IMG/VR virus record: IMGVR_UViG_3300030104_005063
Coordinates: 1-64,000 of that record
DNA length: 64,000 bases
Strand: one strand, 5' to 3'
DNA from: a virus
The position numbers and the translations under genes were made by a program. Positions 52,213 to 61,793 of the stretch are shown one piece after another. Below the pieces are notes generated by a model. It had not been told where the DNA came from. It saw nothing but the letters and a program-made list of their open reading frames with translations, and searched no databases. Each line of letters opens with the position of its first letter. The first letter of the stretch is position 1.

Positions 52213-52976
52213 AAGTATTGATAATAGGAGATAGTTGTAAAGATATTTTTATTTATGGTAAAGTTAAGAGGTTAACACCAGAAGCACCAGTGCCTGTATT
52301 TAATCCAACTAAAGAAAAATCCAATGATGGGATGGCAAAAAATGTTACCAATAACATTGAAGCATTGGGTGTTAGTATATTTACGATAACTAATAGAAAT
52401 AGTATTAAGAAAATTCGTTATGTAGATGATAAGTCAAATCAATTAGTGATAAGAGTTGACGAACATGATTACTGTGATAGAATAGATTGGGCTTTGCTTC
52501 ATAGAATTCAAAAAAATGAATGTAATTTACCAATGAATGGTGTAGTTGAAGTTGATGCTATTGTTATTTCTGATTATGACAAAGGTTTTTTAGAAGAATA
52601 TGATATCAAATGGATTTGTGAGAATAACAAAAATGTTTTTATTGATACTAAAAAGAAAATGGGTGATTGGATACTAGATGCTGATTTTTTAAAAATAAAT
52701 GATTTAGAATTTGAACAAAATAAAGAATTTTTTGAATCATCAAAAGTTATGTTAGACAAAACAATAATAACTAGAGGTAGAGAGGGTTGTATATACAAAG
52801 GTAAGGTCTATCCAACCGATGATGTGCCAGTCAAAGATATATCTGGCGCAGGTGATACTTTTCTTGCTGGGTTAGTGGTAGAGTATGTAAGGAGTGGTGA
52901 CATAGAAAAGGCAATAGATTTTGCTCAAGATTGTACGAAAATAGTTGTACAAAAACATGGAGTTTCCACTATTTAG
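52209..52976 (+). CDS. PfkB sugar kinase, HldE/RfaE N-domain-like
   Basis: A 255-residue ribokinase-family kinase. VKRLTPEAPVPVFNP is the signature of D-glycero-D-manno-heptose-7-phosphate kinases; ISGAGDTFLAGLVVEY is the catalytic GAGD motif. It is shorter than HldE (477) and lacks the C-terminal nucleotidyltransferase. It likely phosphorylates a sugar phosphate for activation. No heptose isomerase or GmhB is visible, so the exact sugar is uncertain. Confidence 0.8.
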   Translation: MKVLIIGDSCKDIFIYGKVKRLTPEAPVPVFNPTKEKSNDGMAKNVTNNIEALGVSIFTITNRNSIKKIRYVDDKSNQLVIRVDEHDYCDRIDWALLHRIQKNECNLPMNGVVEVDAIVISDYDKGFLEEYDIKWICENNKNVFIDTKKKMGDWILDADFLKINDLEFEQNKEFFESSKVMLDKTIITRGREGCIYKGKVYPTDDVPVKDISGAGDTFLAGLVVEYVRSGDIEKAIDFAQDCTKIVVQKHGVSTI

Positions 52977-52978
52977 TT

Positions 52979-52996
52979 TATATTTATATATATATA
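52979..52996 (+). promoter_or_regulatory. ATATTTAT motif inside the sugar island
   Basis: TATATTTATATATATATA followed by AAAGG lies between the kinase stop and the deacetylase ATG, the only sizeable gap in the island, and probably starts a new transcript. Confidence 0.4.
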
Positions 52997-53006
52997 AAGG
53001 TTATGA

Positions 53007-53612
53007 ATGTATAAAAAAGTTTTAGCACTAGCACCACATACGGATGATGTTGAATTAGGTTGTGGCGGATTTTTATCTAAATTGACAAAAGAAAAAGTTA
53101 TCGTAGATGTTGTCTCTTTCTCTGAGGCACAACCCTTGTCTATTGGAGATCCTGTTCAAGAATTTAAAGATGCTATGAAAATAATAGGAATTGACAAGAC
53201 AGATTTTTTAGGTTATAAACCAAGATATTTTCACGAGAGAAGACAAGAAATACTAGATTACCTTTGGAACAGAAACAAAAATGTTAAGTATGACTTGGTT
53301 CTATGTCCGTCATCTTATGATCATCATCAAGACCACCAAGTAATATACGAAGAATGCTTTCGTGCATTTAAAAAGACAAGTATATTTGGTTATGAAATGC
53401 CTTGGAATAATAGAACTTTTTCAACAGACATTTTCATAAAACTAACAAAAGAAAATTTAAATGAAAAATTTAAAATGTTAGATTGTTATAAGACTCAAGG
53501 TGAAAGAGCCTTTATGAACAAAGATTACATCTTTGATATGGCTAGAACAAGAGGTTTACAAATAGGTTCTGAGTTTGCAGAATGTTATGAGGCAATAAGG
53601 GTAGTCATATGA
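53007..53612 (+). CDS. PIG-L/LmbE-like deacetylase
   Basis: A 201-residue zinc-dependent N-acetylsugar deacetylase. LALAPHTDDVELGCGG is the His-x-Asp-Asp motif (Thr replaces the usual Pro), and SYDHHQDHQVIYEE supplies the third metal ligand region. It would remove an N-acetyl group from a sugar such as GlcNAc. It follows the sole promoter-like gap inside the island. Confidence 0.85.
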   Translation: MYKKVLALAPHTDDVELGCGGFLSKLTKEKVIVDVVSFSEAQPLSIGDPVQEFKDAMKIIGIDKTDFLGYKPRYFHERRQEILDYLWNRNKNVKYDLVLCPSSYDHHQDHQVIYEECFRAFKKTSIFGYEMPWNNRTFSTDIFIKLTKENLNEKFKMLDCYKTQGERAFMNKDYIFDMARTRGLQIGSEFAECYEAIRVVI

Positions 53613-54949
53613 GTAAAAATGTAGTTTTTTGGGTTGGGGTGAAGAACGAAAAGTATTCGGAGAAATATGGTGGATGGGAATGGATGGATATTAGTCGTAA
53701 GACTTGGGAGTATTGGTGTAAAAAACACGATGTAATATTCTTTCCTTTTGAAGAACCAATTAATGATGATTTAGTAAACTATAGAATTAACTGGCAAAAA
53801 TCAATATATTGTTTTGATTTGTTGGACGAGGCTGGTATTGATTATGACCAAATATTTTTAGCAGATGCCACTTGTATGGTCAAATGGGACATGCCAAATA
53901 TATTTGAATTAACAGATAACAAGTTTACTGCTTGGAGAGAAACAGATAATTTAAATTGGGTTTACGATAGTGTAAAGGGTTACGAAGAATTCTTTTCTTA
54001 TAAACTAAATAAACACAACTATTTTAGTTCTGGTGTAATTATTTTTAACAAATCACATAAGGATATATTTTTAGATTTTAAAGATTTGTATCTTAACAAC
54101 ACCGAAGAGTTTGTAGAGTTGCAAGATAAAATTGTTCGTAAGGGTACAGAGCAAACACCTTTAAATTATTGGGTTCAGAAAAATAATGTAGAACTTAATT
54201 TAGATTTACCTTTCAGTTATAAGTTAACTCACATACATCGTAAAGATATGTTTAAACCTAACTGGCAACTAAATGAAGATTCGACACCGTTTTTTATTAA
54301 ATATGGTTACAATTGGGTTTTTAATGGCATACCAAAAAATCAAAGAACTGAAGTGATGTCTCAAACTTGGGGGTTTGTAAAAGATAACTATGATGAGAAT
54401 TATTTTCTTAATAGAGTTGTCCATAAAGATAAGTGGTGTAAAACAACATCAAGAAAATTCAAAGAAGATGTGCTTAGAATTTTTAGAGATAGAAAAATGG
54501 ACAATTGTATAGAAATAGGCTCGTGTAGAGGTGATACTACAAGAGTGTTGTCTGAGTGTTTCAAAAAAGTATATTCATTTGAACAATCATCGGATAACAT
54601 AACTTACATAAAAGAAAGGTGTTCTGATGTAGACAATGTAGAAATAAGTCAAGCTGATGTGTATGACTCAAACTTTGAAATACCAGATGTTAGTGTAGCA
54701 TTTATTGACGCTGGTCATTCAACTGAATTAGTAAAAAAAGATATCAGTAGATTTCTAAACAAAAATCCAAATATGGTTTTAGTATTTGATGATTATGGAC
54801 AAAAAGATGAATCTATAAAGAAAGCTATTCTTGAGACTGGTGTAAAGATAAGTAGACATATTGGTGAATATAATGGATTTAAGTTTAACAGAATTAACGG
54901 AGAAGAAGTTACCATGATGGGTAGAGAAGGAGTTATTTGTAACTTATGA
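53609..54949 (+). CDS. Fusion: degenerate GT8-like domain and SAM methyltransferase
   Basis: A 446-residue fusion. Residues about 1-260 match its downstream neighbour (TWEYWCKKHD versus AWKKWCDKND; PNIFELTDNKF versus PNVFEMSDRKF), but the metal-binding DxD is Asp86-Ala-Thr88, so the donor site is altered. Residues about 290-440 form a class I methyltransferase: NCIEIGSCRGDTTRVLSECF, VYSFEQSSDN and VAFIDAGHSTELV. It may methylate a glycan while its GT-like part recognises sugar. Confidence 0.75.
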   Translation: MSKNVVFWVGVKNEKYSEKYGGWEWMDISRKTWEYWCKKHDVIFFPFEEPINDDLVNYRINWQKSIYCFDLLDEAGIDYDQIFLADATCMVKWDMPNIFELTDNKFTAWRETDNLNWVYDSVKGYEEFFSYKLNKHNYFSSGVIIFNKSHKDIFLDFKDLYLNNTEEFVELQDKIVRKGTEQTPLNYWVQKNNVELNLDLPFSYKLTHIHRKDMFKPNWQLNEDSTPFFIKYGYNWVFNGIPKNQRTEVMSQTWGFVKDNYDENYFLNRVVHKDKWCKTTSRKFKEDVLRIFRDRKMDNCIEIGSCRGDTTRVLSECFKKVYSFEQSSDNITYIKERCSDVDNVEISQADVYDSNFEIPDVSVAFIDAGHSTELVKKDISRFLNKNPNMVLVFDDYGQKDESIKKAILETGVKISRHIGEYNGFKFNRINGEEVTMMGREGVICNL

Positions 54950-55725
54950 AGAATGTAGTTTTTATAGTAGACATAACTTTAAAAGGTTCACAAAGAGAGG
55001 TTGGTAGATGGGCTGAAACTCGTAGTGATCCTTATGTGTTTTGTACGAAAGCTTGGAAGAAATGGTGCGATAAAAATGATTGTGAGTTATTTGTTTTGAA
55101 TGAAGAAGTCTTATCACACAGCACGATGCCTGTTTCTTGGCAAAGATATTATGTTTTTGATTTATTAGAAGCTAGTGGTATTGAGTATGACCAAATTTTA
55201 TATGTTGATGCTGATACTATTCCACATCCTGATTGTCCTAATGTATTTGAGATGAGTGATAGGAAGTTCTGCTTCGTTCACAATGAAGGTAGTTATGATT
55301 GGATTTTGAGAAGTATTGAGAATTATGGTAAATATTTTTTTGATGGATATATGATACCTTGGACAGACTATTTTGATTCTGGTATGTTAATATTCAATAA
55401 ACAACACAAACAATTTTTTCAAAAAATAATAGAGTTTTTTCATGATAATAGAGAAAACTTGTTAAAGGTAGAGAGTGAGTGGCATGCCGGTACAGACCAA
55501 ACTCCTGTTAATTTTTTGACTCATATCTTAAACATTGACTACAAGAGGTTACCATATGAATTCAATATGTGTGATATGTTCAGAAAAGAAATATTAAATA
55601 ATGATATGACTTTTACAAAATGGGGTTGGATATATCAGTATAATAGCATTCCAAACAATGTAGACGACAGGTTAACTTTTCATTGGATGGAAAAAACTTA
55701 TAATCATTTGTGGAAAGGTATATAA
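54946..55725 (+). CDS. GT8-like glycosyltransferase
   Basis: A 259-residue GT-A protein with an intact Asp88-Ala-Asp90 (YVDADTIPHPD). CTKAWKKWCDKND, VSWQRYYVFDLLEASGIEYD and YFDSGMLIFNKQHKQFF resemble GT8-type enzymes; TDQTPVNFLTH is the C-terminal substrate loop. It is the active paralogue of the N-half of the preceding gene, overlapping it by 4 bases. Confidence 0.75.
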   Translation: MKNVVFIVDITLKGSQREVGRWAETRSDPYVFCTKAWKKWCDKNDCELFVLNEEVLSHSTMPVSWQRYYVFDLLEASGIEYDQILYVDADTIPHPDCPNVFEMSDRKFCFVHNEGSYDWILRSIENYGKYFFDGYMIPWTDYFDSGMLIFNKQHKQFFQKIIEFFHDNRENLLKVESEWHAGTDQTPVNFLTHILNIDYKRLPYEFNMCDMFRKEILNNDMTFTKWGWIYQYNSIPNNVDDRLTFHWMEKTYNHLWKGI

Positions 55726-56237
55726 TGGCTGAAGGCATAACAATAAACAAAAATTGTGTAAACTTAATAAAAAAATTATTACCAGATGGTGGGACTATAT
55801 TAGAGTTTGGTAGTGGTGAGGGAACAACTTGGTTGTCTGATGCTGGATATACAATGTTCTCCGTAGAAAATCAAGAGGAGTGGATGGATAAGTTTCCAAA
55901 TCATACTACATATATAAATTGTAGGATAAAATATTATGATTCAGAATATGTGGCTCCTGACAACATATTTGACCAAACAGGTTGGTATCATCCTGATGAT
56001 TTATTTTCTAACTTACCTAATGATTATGATTTGATTTTAATTGATGGTCCTGGTGGTAGGTGGGGAAGAGCCGGTTTTTTCAAACACATAGATAAGTTTA
56101 ATACTGATGTTCCTATGATTTTTGATGACATACATAGAACTCAAGATTCTGATGTAATGGAAAGTGTGTCCGAATATGTTGGTAGAGAATACGATGTAAT
56201 AGACATTTATACTGGAGTAATATATGGTAAATCTTAG
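55725..56237 (+). CDS. Class I SAM-dependent methyltransferase
   Basis: Start at ATG 55725 in TAATG overlap; 170 residues. GGTILEFGSGEGTTWLSDAG is the S-adenosylmethionine loop, YDLILIDGPGG motif post-II, and PMIFDDIHRTQD follows. It probably modifies sugar hydroxyls. It overlaps the next gene by 14 bases. Confidence 0.8.
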   Translation: MAEGITINKNCVNLIKKLLPDGGTILEFGSGEGTTWLSDAGYTMFSVENQEEWMDKFPNHTTYINCRIKYYDSEYVAPDNIFDQTGWYHPDDLFSNLPNDYDLILIDGPGGRWGRAGFFKHIDKFNTDVPMIFDDIHRTQDSDVMESVSEYVGREYDVIDIYTGVIYGKS

Positions 56238-57225
56238 TAAAACATATGTGATTGGCACTCATGTTATGTGGTTTGAGATAGAGATGTATGCTGACTTTAT
56301 CGATGGTATGGTTAATTTATTGGAAACTGTCGATAATACAGAGAATGTAACCATAGATTTATGTTTTAATATGTTACAGCATTTTGAAGAGGTTGATTAT
56401 GATAAGATAAAGAAACATGAGTTGGTAATTAAATTTAAAAAGGGTGTGGCCATATTGGAGTCTATGGGATTTATTGTCAATCAAGAGATTAAAGATGGTG
56501 ATGAGTTTTACTTTCATGCTGACTACAGAAGAGATTTAAACTACAACTATTGTAAGAAAGTGGACTATGTGATGTGGGGTGAAACAGATAGTTTCTTTCC
56601 ACGAGAAGCATTTCAGGTGGTAGAGGCATTATCAAAGTACACCGATGAACAAAATATACATAGATATTTACTTAGTTTTTCTGATAGAAAGATGTGGGAT
56701 GCTAGCTGGGATGCTTTAGTTCATAATGATTATGTTAACTTAGAATTTGTAGACGATGATGAAGGTCACTTAAATCCAAATCAAGCTAAATCACCGATGT
56801 CTATAGAAAAAATGAACGAGATAAATTCTAAAGCTGAAGAGTTCGATTTTTCTTATATACAGTATCCAAAGATAAGTGGTGCTTGTTTGGTGTTGTCATC
56901 TGATTTAATAAAGTCTGGAGTAAACATACCACCTTGTTTACTGTATAATGATGATGAGGGTTTATCAATAATGTCACATAAGTTACTTGGGGATAAATAT
57001 ATTCAGTTTGTGGTTAAAAATGTCTTACATGTTCATGCTAGAAGACACCCTCAAAAGAGAATGTATGTTAAAGGTGAAGATAATCCTTATTCTTTTATCG
57101 GTGACAAAAATGATAATTTTCAAAAGTTTTTAAGTATGTCAAAACAAAATATACAAACTCTTGCTACAGAGCAAGGTAAATTTAAAGAGTATAATGATTT
57201 AAAAAATATATTGGAGTCAAAATGA
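56224..57225 (+). CDS. GT-A glycosyltransferase-like protein
   Basis: A 333-residue protein starting at ATG 56224. VIGTHVMWFEIEMYADFI is the N-terminal strand-helix; DYVMWGETDSFFPREAF contains a Glu-Thr-Asp at the usual metal site; SGACLVLSSDLIKSG and the final basic region follow. The family is not clear, but size and context fit a GT2-type glycosyltransferase. It precedes the GDP-mannose dehydratase gene by a 4-base overlap. Confidence 0.6.
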   Translation: MVNLSKTYVIGTHVMWFEIEMYADFIDGMVNLLETVDNTENVTIDLCFNMLQHFEEVDYDKIKKHELVIKFKKGVAILESMGFIVNQEIKDGDEFYFHADYRRDLNYNYCKKVDYVMWGETDSFFPREAFQVVEALSKYTDEQNIHRYLLSFSDRKMWDASWDALVHNDYVNLEFVDDDEGHLNPNQAKSPMSIEKMNEINSKAEEFDFSYIQYPKISGACLVLSSDLIKSGVNIPPCLLYNDDEGLSIMSHKLLGDKYIQFVVKNVLHVHARRHPQKRMYVKGEDNPYSFIGDKNDNFQKFLSMSKQNIQTLATEQGKFKEYNDLKNILESK

Positions 57226-58181
57226 AAAGAGTATTAATCACAGGTATTAACGGTATGGATGGAAGTCACCTTGCAGATTTTCTTTTAGAGAAAGGATACG
57301 AGGTGTATGGGATGGAAAGAAGAACATCGAGTCCAAATAGAACTAACACTAAACATCTTGAAGGTCAGATAACATTTGTTAATGGTGATTTAACAGATCA
57401 AAACTCGTTAGTAAGGTGTTTGAGAGAGTCAAATCCAGACGAGGTTTATAATCTTGCTGCACAATCATTTGTGGGAGAAAGTTGGAACACGCCTGAACAA
57501 ACAGGTGATGTCACAGGTCTCGGTGCTTTGAGAATGTTAGAGGCAATAAGAGAGTATGGAAAAGAAATTAGATTTTATCAAGCATCAACTTCAGAGCTTT
57601 ATGGTAGAATGATTGAAAATCCAGCGAATGAAAACACACCATTCTATCCTCGTTCACCATATGGAGTTGCTAAATTATATGGTCATTGGATTACGAAAAA
57701 CTACAGAGAGTCTTATGACATGTTCAATGTAAGTGGTATATTATTTAATCACGAATCCGAGAGAAGAGGTGTTGAATTTGTAACTCGTAAGATTACTGAT
57801 GGTGTTGCTCGTATTCACTTAGGGTTAGAAGATTATATTACTTTGGGTAATTTAGATTCAAAGAGAGATTGGGGATATTCTCCAGATTATGTTAAGTCAA
57901 TGTGGATGATGTTGCAACAAGATGAGCCAGATGATTATGTTATTGCTACAGGAGTTGAACACTCTATAAGAGATTTTTTAGATTGTGCTTTTCAACACAT
58001 CGGTGTTACTGAATGGTCTAAATATGTTTTACAAGATGAGAGATATATGCGACCAGCAGAAGTCGCTGTATTATGCGGAGACTCATCAAAAGCTCGTCAA
58101 GTTATAGGATGGGAGCCAGAAACATCCTTTAAACAGATGGTTTCTAACATGGTGGACAATGATATACAATTGTTATCATGA
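57222..58181 (+). CDS. gmd: GDP-mannose 4,6-dehydratase
   Basis: A 319-residue Gmd: TGINGMDGSHLADFLL, YGMERRTSSPNRTNT, VYNLAAQSFVGESW, ASTSELYGRM and YPRSPYGVAKLYGHW with Ser/Thr, Tyr and Lys; FNHESERRGVEFVTRKI and NLDSKRDWGYSPDYV are diagnostic. It converts GDP-mannose into GDP-4-keto-6-deoxymannose, the precursor of GDP-fucose, GDP-rhamnose, perosamine and colitose. It feeds the ColD-like 3-dehydratase and the GDP-fucose synthase-like enzymes. Confidence 0.92.
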   Translation: MKRVLITGINGMDGSHLADFLLEKGYEVYGMERRTSSPNRTNTKHLEGQITFVNGDLTDQNSLVRCLRESNPDEVYNLAAQSFVGESWNTPEQTGDVTGLGALRMLEAIREYGKEIRFYQASTSELYGRMIENPANENTPFYPRSPYGVAKLYGHWITKNYRESYDMFNVSGILFNHESERRGVEFVTRKITDGVARIHLGLEDYITLGNLDSKRDWGYSPDYVKSMWMMLQQDEPDDYVIATGVEHSIRDFLDCAFQHIGVTEWSKYVLQDERYMRPAEVAVLCGDSSKARQVIGWEPETSFKQMVSNMVDNDIQLLS

Positions 58182-59191
58182 TAAAAGTAAAATTAACAGA
58201 CTCAAGTAATATGAAATGTTTTAGTGGGTTGATTCACACTAAAGATTTATTAAGAGATTACAGCATAGATATAACCGACTCGGATGATTATGACTACGAG
58301 TTTGTTCATGCTGATGAGTTTGTTAATTTGTCTTTACCACTACAAGAAAGCATAGATAGAGGTATAGATAACTTAAGTAAAAAGTCTGGAGATTACTTTT
58401 TGTTTCACGGTGGAGATTCCACCTCTATAATGGGAGCATATGAAGTGTTCATAGAATCTGAAGCTAAATTTCTTTTTAAAAAACAACTTCTATCTCAAGA
58501 TGACTATAAGAATAAAACTACCATAAATAAATGGTTCTTCGGAAACGATTCAGATTTAGATAAAGGTTATGATATATCAGATGATGTTTATGATAGGATG
58601 AAACTTACTGGTTATAATGTTGCTCATAACTGGCCTCATTTACAACAGATGCAAGTTGGTAACATAAATAGAGATGTAGATGTTTGTGCTATATATCAAG
58701 GTATATTAGATAATGGTAATATGGATCACGAGTTGAGAACTGATGTGTTGTATACTAAACATAGAAAAACAGCTTGGGATATACTTGATAATTTGAATGA
58801 TAAATATAATGTGGTAAAAGGTCAATCAACTCCACAACAATTTGTTGAAGTGATGAAAAGGTCAAAAGTAGGATTATCTCCATTTGGTATGGGAGAGTTA
58901 TGTTACAGAGACTTAGAGTTAATTCAATGGGGTTGTTTGTTAGTCAAACCTGATATGAGTAAGGTTATAACAGAGCCAGACTTTTTTAAACCAATGGAAA
59001 CCTATGTGCCAGTAAAAGCAGATTGGTCAGATTTAAATGAAACGATAGAAAAAGTTCTTGCTAATTTTAAAGATTATCAGTATATTATAGACAACTCTAG
59101 AAAGAAAGTAGTGGAAATGTATAGTTATGAAAATGTTTGTATGTATTGGTATAAATTTTTTTCCAATTTAAGTGGGGTAGGTAATGCATAA
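58178..59191 (+). CDS. GT-B glycosyltransferase-like protein
   Basis: A 337-residue paralogue of the protein at 40.4 kb: SGDYFLFHGGDSTSIMGAYE, then MKRSKVGLSPFGMGELCYRD and WGCLLVKPDMSKVI align with matching segments there. The C-terminal half is a donor-binding domain. Divergence suggests different sugars for each paralogue. Four-base overlap with gmd. Confidence 0.7.
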   Translation: MIKVKLTDSSNMKCFSGLIHTKDLLRDYSIDITDSDDYDYEFVHADEFVNLSLPLQESIDRGIDNLSKKSGDYFLFHGGDSTSIMGAYEVFIESEAKFLFKKQLLSQDDYKNKTTINKWFFGNDSDLDKGYDISDDVYDRMKLTGYNVAHNWPHLQQMQVGNINRDVDVCAIYQGILDNGNMDHELRTDVLYTKHRKTAWDILDNLNDKYNVVKGQSTPQQFVEVMKRSKVGLSPFGMGELCYRDLELIQWGCLLVKPDMSKVITEPDFFKPMETYVPVKADWSDLNETIEKVLANFKDYQYIIDNSRKKVVEMYSYENVCMYWYKFFSNLSGVGNA

Positions 59192-60092
59192 AATAACATC
59201 GGTGATTCCGACTTACAACAATTTACCATTTTTAAAATTAACTGTCACATCGGTTAGACAGAATTGTTATTATAACGATATGCCGATTGTTATATTTGCT
59301 GAAAATTGTACCGATGGTACAAACGATTGGCTACATAATCATGCTGACGAGCTTGGTATTGAATACTACATAGAAGATGGAAAGGATAGAGAAGACCAGC
59401 GAGGTATCGGTGGTGGTATTGATTATTGCGTTAGTAAGGTTAAAACAGAATTTGTCAATATATTACACTCAGACTTTTGGGTTGGTCCTAATCAAGATAT
59501 CGAGTTACTAAAGTTATATGATGACATAGAATTAAATGAAAGATTGATTGCTTCTTCATTCAGAGTTCAACCGAACATATTTCCTAATGATCCTCCTTAT
59601 AGACCTGGTACTATCTTTGTTGACTTTGATGAATTTGGTGCTCACGATACAGATTTTGATGGTGATTATTTTGACCAATGGTCTAATGAATTTACAAAAG
59701 ACAACGACATTTATGTCAGAAAAGGTGGTGGTGCTGGTTATTTCTGTAGAGTAGAAGACCATATTTACATAGGTGGTAATGATCCTAGATTTGAACCAAT
59801 GTATTGGGAAGATAAAGATTTATTTATGAGAATGCAAATGGAGGGGTATAAATTTATAATGACAAGTAAATCTCTTATCTGGCATTTTACATCAAGGACA
59901 TCAAGATTTCCTGATGGTACAAAGGTGTTGGATAATAATAAAAGACCAGCACATTTAGTTCATTGGGAACAAAGAGCAACACAAAGATTCATAGAAAAAT
60001 GGGGTAGGCTTCCAAATGAAGATAGTGAGTCGTTTGTTGTTCCGATTGAAGGAACAAATAACCCAAATAGAATAGAGTGGCCTTTCGTATGA
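59184..60092 (+). CDS. GT2 glycosyltransferase
   Basis: A 302-residue GT-A enzyme: TSVIPTYNNLPFLKLTVTSV and VIFAENCTDGTNDW form the nucleotide site, FVNILHSDFWVG the metal region (Ser-Asp-Phe), and WEDKDLFMRMQMEGYKF the catalytic ED-like motif. WHFTSRTSRFPDGTKV is shared with the larger enzyme at 62.4 kb, so they are paralogues. Overlaps both neighbours. Confidence 0.85.
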   Translation: MHKITSVIPTYNNLPFLKLTVTSVRQNCYYNDMPIVIFAENCTDGTNDWLHNHADELGIEYYIEDGKDREDQRGIGGGIDYCVSKVKTEFVNILHSDFWVGPNQDIELLKLYDDIELNERLIASSFRVQPNIFPNDPPYRPGTIFVDFDEFGAHDTDFDGDYFDQWSNEFTKDNDIYVRKGGGAGYFCRVEDHIYIGGNDPRFEPMYWEDKDLFMRMQMEGYKFIMTSKSLIWHFTSRTSRFPDGTKVLDNNKRPAHLVHWEQRATQRFIEKWGRLPNEDSESFVVPIEGTNNPNRIEWPFV

Positions 60093-60967
60093 AATTAAAA
60101 CAAAAAATAGGTGTTGTAGGAAATGGTTTTGTAGGTGGAGCTGTCAAGTTTGGTTTTTCACCACAAGTTGGTTGTGATGCTGAAGTTAGGGTTTATGACA
60201 AAAACCCAAACAAATCAACACATACACTAGAAGAGACAGTTAATGAATCTGATTTCATATTTTTATCAGTACCAACACCGTCAAATGAAGATGGTTCTAT
60301 TAACATTGACACATTAAACGATGCTTTAAATGATATTAATGAAGTTCACAATGGTAAACATAATATAATATTAATTAGGTCAACTGTAATACCTGGAACT
60401 ACTTGGGCTTTACAAAAAAAGTATCCTGAGTTAAAAATATTATTTAATCCAGAATTCTTGACTGAAAGGTCTGCTAATTTTGATTTTATAAATCAATCTC
60501 GTTTCATAATAGGACATAATGGAAATCAATTAAGTATGATGCACTCTGAAAGCTTTTCTGATTTGATTAGAGATAGATTTGGTGATTGTGTTGCAATATT
60601 AGAAACTAATTATGAAACGGCTGAACTTATTAAATATATGAGTAATTGTTTTTTTGCCACTAAAGTATCTTTTATGAATGAGATGTATCAAATAGCAGAG
60701 AAAATAGACGCTGATTGGGACGCAGCAGTTGATGGTTTTGTGGGTGATGGTAGGATAGGACACTCACATTTAGGGGTGCCAGGACATGATGGTAAGTTTG
60801 GATTTGGTGGTAGTTGTTTCCCTAAAGATATACAGGCGATGATTGAATTTGCTGAAATGTTTGGAATTGAACCAAGTGTCTTAAAAGGTGTTTGGAAAAA
60901 GAATTTAGATGTGAGGCCGGAACAAGATTGGAAAAAACTAAAGGGGAGAGCTGTTGTAGATGAGTAA
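60089..60967 (+). CDS. UDP-glucose/GDP-mannose dehydrogenase, C-terminally truncated
   Basis: ATG 60089 (ATGA overlap) gives 292 residues. IGVVGNGFVGGAVK binds NAD, ILIRSTVIPGTTWAL and FNPEFLTERSANFDFI are conserved, and Cys243 in GFGGSCFPKDI is the catalytic thiol that oxidises C6 to the acid. The usual enzymes are 390-440 residues; the C-terminal UDP-binding domain is missing here, as in some short homologues. It may make a uronic acid or be a non-standard variant. Confidence 0.8.
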   Translation: MKLKQKIGVVGNGFVGGAVKFGFSPQVGCDAEVRVYDKNPNKSTHTLEETVNESDFIFLSVPTPSNEDGSINIDTLNDALNDINEVHNGKHNIILIRSTVIPGTTWALQKKYPELKILFNPEFLTERSANFDFINQSRFIIGHNGNQLSMMHSESFSDLIRDRFGDCVAILETNYETAELIKYMSNCFFATKVSFMNEMYQIAEKIDADWDAAVDGFVGDGRIGHSHLGVPGHDGKFGFGGSCFPKDIQAMIEFAEMFGIEPSVLKGVWKKNLDVRPEQDWKKLKGRAVVDE

Positions 60968-61793
60968 AATATTATTAGTTGTAACAACTTATAATCAATC
61001 TGAATATACTAAGTTGTGTTTTGATTCTTTAAAAAAACTAGATGACAACTTTGATGTGTTAGTGGTTGACGATTATAGTACAGATAATACTGTTGAACTT
61101 TGTAATGAATATGGGTATGAGGTCATGACAAAAAGTGAGGGTAAAGGTTTAACTCACTCTTGGAATTTAGGGTATCAGAGATTTAAGAAACATTGGTTTT
61201 ATAATTCAAGTGGCATGGATGACCAATATGAGTATTTAATTATAGCTAATAATGATGTATTAATTCCAAATGGAGCTATGAATCAATTACTTGAATCATT
61301 TTATCAATGGCCTTATTCATTGATAGTTCCATTATCTACAACTTATGGTGCTGGTTCTAATGCTCAATTTCAATCAATTGAAAATTATTATCAAGGTATG
61401 GCGCCATCTTGTAATGATCCTAAATACTATCAAGAGATACAAGACAAAATACTTGATGTAAAAGAACAGACAAGAAAATCCAATAATCTATACATGCTGG
61501 ATACTTGTAGAATGAAGATGTTTAATGGTTTTTTCTTCATGATGAACAGGAATATAATTAATTATGAACACGATAATGATATTCTATTTAATCCTGATTT
61601 CAATATGACCAAGAATGAAGATGAATTTAATTGGAGTAAGTTAATACCTAACAATGATTTTCCAGCAGTTTGTAAAACATCTTTTATTTTTCACTATAAG
61701 GGTGTGTCCACATTTGAAGTTTTTGATAACTATGGTAAAATATCAAATGATGTTTCAGAATGGAAACGACAAAGGGAATTAAAAGGTGGATAA
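60960..61793 (+). CDS. GT2 glycosyltransferase
   Basis: A 277-residue GT-A enzyme: LLVVTTYNQSEYTKLCFDSL, DVLVVDDYSTDNTVEL and YLIIANNDVLIPNGAMNQLL with the Asn-Asn-Asp-Val metal site, and FNGFFFMMNRNI downstream, as in rhamnosyltransferase-type GT2 proteins. It overlaps both neighbours by 8 bases. Confidence 0.85.
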   Translation: MSKILLVVTTYNQSEYTKLCFDSLKKLDDNFDVLVVDDYSTDNTVELCNEYGYEVMTKSEGKGLTHSWNLGYQRFKKHWFYNSSGMDDQYEYLIIANNDVLIPNGAMNQLLESFYQWPYSLIVPLSTTYGAGSNAQFQSIENYYQGMAPSCNDPKYYQEIQDKILDVKEQTRKSNNLYMLDTCRMKMFNGFFFMMNRNIINYEHDNDILFNPDFNMTKNEDEFNWSKLIPNNDFPAVCKTSFIFHYKGVSTFEVFDNYGKISNDVSEWKRQRELKGG

